Origin: Pseudomonadota bacterium
GTDB taxonomy: Bacteria > Pseudomonadota > Gammaproteobacteria > Burkholderiales > Thiobacillaceae
Assembly (NCBI GenBank): GCA_021847385.1
Contig: JAJZTV010000009.1
Span: forward strand, 3,985 to 21,826
DNA: 17,842 nucleotides
Direction: 5' to 3'
Part shown: positions 15,948-17,842 of the stretch, in pieces
Position numbering within the stretch: position 1 is the stretch's first letter
How the letters are laid out: every line of letters begins with the position of its first letter
Notes under the pieces: generated by a model
Database searches by the model: none
Seen by the model: only the letters and a program-made list of their open reading frames with translations
Told to the model about the DNA's origin: nothing
Translations under genes and position numbers: made by a program

Positions 15948-17842
15948 GCCGGACTGCGGCCAACCCAGCCTTGTCTACGCCCCCACTTTTCCAGTTCCAC
16001 CGCGACAAATACCACGCTCGACAGCACCAGACAGAAGCCTAGCTCGGCCGCATTCAACGGCGCTGTCTTGAAGATGGGGTTGAGCGCCGGCACGTAGAGC
16101 ACGGCCATCTGTAGCGCGAAAGTGATCGACACCGCGAGCAGCAACGGCCGGTTGGAAAACAGCCCTTGCCGGAACAGCGACTCGCGTTCGGAGCGGATGG
16201 CCAGGACATTGCCCATCTGCGACAAGGTCAGCACGGTAAAGACCATGCTCTGCCAATGCGCGCTGCCGTGCGCTATCGCCCAGGCCTGGGTGAAGATCGA
16301 CGCGCCGCCCATGAGCAGACCGACCCAGATCACATGCAGCCACATGCCGTGGGCGAAGATACTCTCCTTCGGCGGGCGCGGCGGCCGCTGCATGATGCCC
16401 TTTTCCGCCGGCTCGGCCGCGAGCGCGAGTCCGGGCAGGCCATCGGTCACCAAATTGACCCACAGGATATGGATCGGTAACAAGGGGATCGGCAAGCCGA
16501 GAAAGGGTGCGAGAAACAAGGTCCAAATCTCGCCCGAATTGCTGGTCATGCTGTACTTCACGAACTTGCGGATGTTGTCGTAGATGCGCCGACCCTGGCG
16601 CACCGCCGCGACGATGGTGGCGAAGTTGTCGTCGAGCAAGACCAGGCTGGCGGCCTCGCGCGCAACGTCGGTGCCGATCTTGCCCATCGCCACGCCGATA
16701 TCGGCCGCTTTCAGCGCCGGCGCATCGTTGACCCCATCGCCGGTCATGGCCACGAACTCGCCACGTTTTTGCAGGGCCTCGACGATGCGGATCTTCTGTG
16801 CGGGATCGACCCGGGCATAGACCCGGATGGTCGCCACACGGCGATCGAATTCGGCTTGCGCGCATTGGGCCAACTCCGGACCGGTCATGACCTCGCCGCC
16901 CGCTTCGAGGATACCCAACTCATGCGCGATGGCCCGTGCGGTCATCGGGTGGTCGCCGGTGATCATCACCGGCGTGATGCCGGCGGCACGGCATTCCAAC
17001 ACGGCTTGCCGCGCCTCGGGCCGCGGCGGGTCATGCAGGCCGGCCAGGCCGATGAATTCCAGTTCACGCTCCAGTTCCGCCGCTTCGGCCGAGCTCGGCA
17101 GGGCGGCCAGTCGCCGACGGGCGAAGGCCATCACCCTAAGGCCCGCCGCCGCCATCTCTTCGAGCACGGTCCCGACATCGGCCGGCAACTCGCGACACCG
17201 CGGCAACACGGTCTCCGGCGCGCCCTTCACATAAAGCCAATAGCCATCCTCGGCGCGATGCACGGTGCTCATGCACTTGCGTTCGGCATCGAATGGCATT
17301 TCGGCCACGCGCGGAAAATCCCGGCTCAATTCATATTTGTCCTGGCCTTGCGCTAAGGCCGCTCGATACAGGGCCACCTCGGTCGGGTCGCCCTGAACGC
17401 CGCCCTGCGCATCGAGACTGCAATCGTTGTTGAGCGCCAGAATGCGATAGAACGCCGCCGCATCGGCCGTCGGCCGCCAGGCGCGGGCCAGCTGCATCTT
17501 GTTCTGGGTCAGCGTGCCGGTCTTGTCGGAACAGATATAGGTGACCGAACCCAGGGTCTCCACCGCCGGCAGCCGGCGGATCAAGGTTTGTTGCTTGACC
17601 ATGCGCCGGGCCCCCAGCGCGAGCGAGATGGTGACCACGGCCGGCAAGGCCTCGGGGATCGCCGCGACGGCCAGACTCACGGCGGTGAGGAACATCAGGG
17701 TCACGTCGCCGCCGCGGGCAACGCCGACGGCGAACAGAATCGCGCACAGGCCGAGCACCGCCCAGGCCAGCCTGCGGCCGAAATCGGCCAAACGTTTTTG
17801 CAGCGGGGTCAGCGGTTCGTCGCCGCCGAGCAAGCTGGCGAT
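15944..17842 (-). CDS. P2A-type (Ca2+-like) P-type ATPase, C-terminal part (5' end outside window)
   Basis: The visible 632 residues run off the window end with the frame still open (IASLLGGDEP first), so the N-terminal ~250-300 residues are missing. Numbering from the first visible residue: M3-M4 with VAAIPEALPA (E64), phosphorylation motif DKTGTLT (D106), nucleotide-binding KGAPE (K206), TGDHPMTA (~295-302), hinge TGDGVNDAP (367-375), then M5-M10. Cation ligands known from the Ca2+ pump SERCA appear conserved in M4 (IPE), M5 (N435, E438 in SNSGE) and M6 (N463, T466, D467 in WVNLVTDGLP), but the M8 Glu corresponding to E908 seems to be Gln (Q542 in TLSQMGN). It is an inner-membrane pump exporting Ca2+, or possibly Mn2+ (inference). 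It is convergent with slt and shares its stop region. Confidence 0.93.
   Translation of the reverse strand: MASLLGGDEPLTPLQKRLADFGRRLAWAVLGLCAILFAVGVARGGDVTLMFLTAVSLAVAAIPEALPAVVTISLALGARRMVKQQTLIRRLPAVETLGSVTYICSDKTGTLTQNKMQLARAWRPTADAAAFYRILALNNDCSLDAQGGVQGDPTEVALYRAALAQGQDKYELSRDFPRVAEMPFDAERKCMSTVHRAEDGYWLYVKGAPETVLPRCRELPADVGTVLEEMAAAGLRVMAFARRRLAALPSSAEAAELERELEFIGLAGLHDPPRPEARQAVLECRAAGITPVMITGDHPMTARAIAHELGILEAGGEVMTGPELAQCAQAEFDRRVATIRVYARVDPAQKIRIVEALQKRGEFVAMTGDGVNDAPALKAADIGVAMGKIGTDVAREAASLVLLDDNFATIVAAVRQGRRIYDNIRKFVKYSMTSNSGEIWTLFLAPFLGLPIPLLPIHILWVNLVTDGLPGLALAAEPAEKGIMQRPPRPPKESIFAHGMWLHVIWVGLLMGGASIFTQAWAIAHGSAHWQSMVFTVLTLSQMGNVLAIRSERESLFRQGLFSNRPLLLAVSITFALQMAVLYVPALNPIFKTAPLNAAELGFCLVLSSVVFVAVELEKWGRRQGWVGRSPA

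Overview
The window (17,842 bp, GC-rich, gene-dense) looks like chromosomal DNA of a betaproteobacterium. The main reason is the minus-strand run glyQ-glyS-[diguanylate cyclase]-gmhB-plsC-ygjP-like-gloA, an arrangement I know from Betaproteobacteria. HD-GYP proteins with an N-terminal DUF3391-type region, DUF3106-like secreted proteins and YcfJ-like glycine-zipper proteins also fit. I cannot name a genus. I see no rRNA, tRNA, CRISPR array, insertion sequence or phage gene.

Layout. (1) 1-3998, plus strand: the 3' end of one HD-GYP-type gene, a complete tandem paralogue (HD-GYP c-di-GMP phosphodiesterase) and, 11 bp on, a cytoplasmic PAS-PAS hybrid histidine kinase with two receiver domains. 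(2) 3995-10676, minus strand: glyQ and glyS (glycyl-tRNA synthetase), a six-TM GGDEF protein, gmhB (heptose bisphosphate phosphatase, LPS core), plsC (phospholipid synthesis), a YgjP-type zinc hydrolase and gloA (glyoxalase I). The genes are tightly packed; glyQ/glyS and gmhB/plsC overlap by ATGA. (3) 10765-12839, minus strand: an OmpR-type regulator (TTG start) followed by an EnvZ-type sensor kinase. (4) 12993-15947, plus strand, divergent from (3): a small secreted DUF3106-like protein, a secreted glycine-zipper protein, and a soluble lytic transglycosylase (slt). (5) 15944-17842, minus strand: the C-terminal two-thirds of a P2A Ca2+-type P-type ATPase that runs off the window.

How the genes fit together. 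Two themes stand out: c-di-GMP turnover (two HD-GYP genes, one GGDEF protein, and a hybrid kinase next to the HD-GYP pair) and the cell envelope (LPS heptose, phosphatidate, murein lytic enzyme, secreted small proteins and a two-component system). The most interesting unit is the regulator-kinase pair with a divergent small secreted helical protein. It has the architecture of CpxRA/CpxP and could be an analogous envelope-stress circuit; this is inference. Both convergent gene pairs in the window end inside a shared palindromic 4-bp stop (CTAG and TTAA), leaving no room for an intergenic terminator. Apart from the Cpx-like hypothesis I see no wholly undescribed system.
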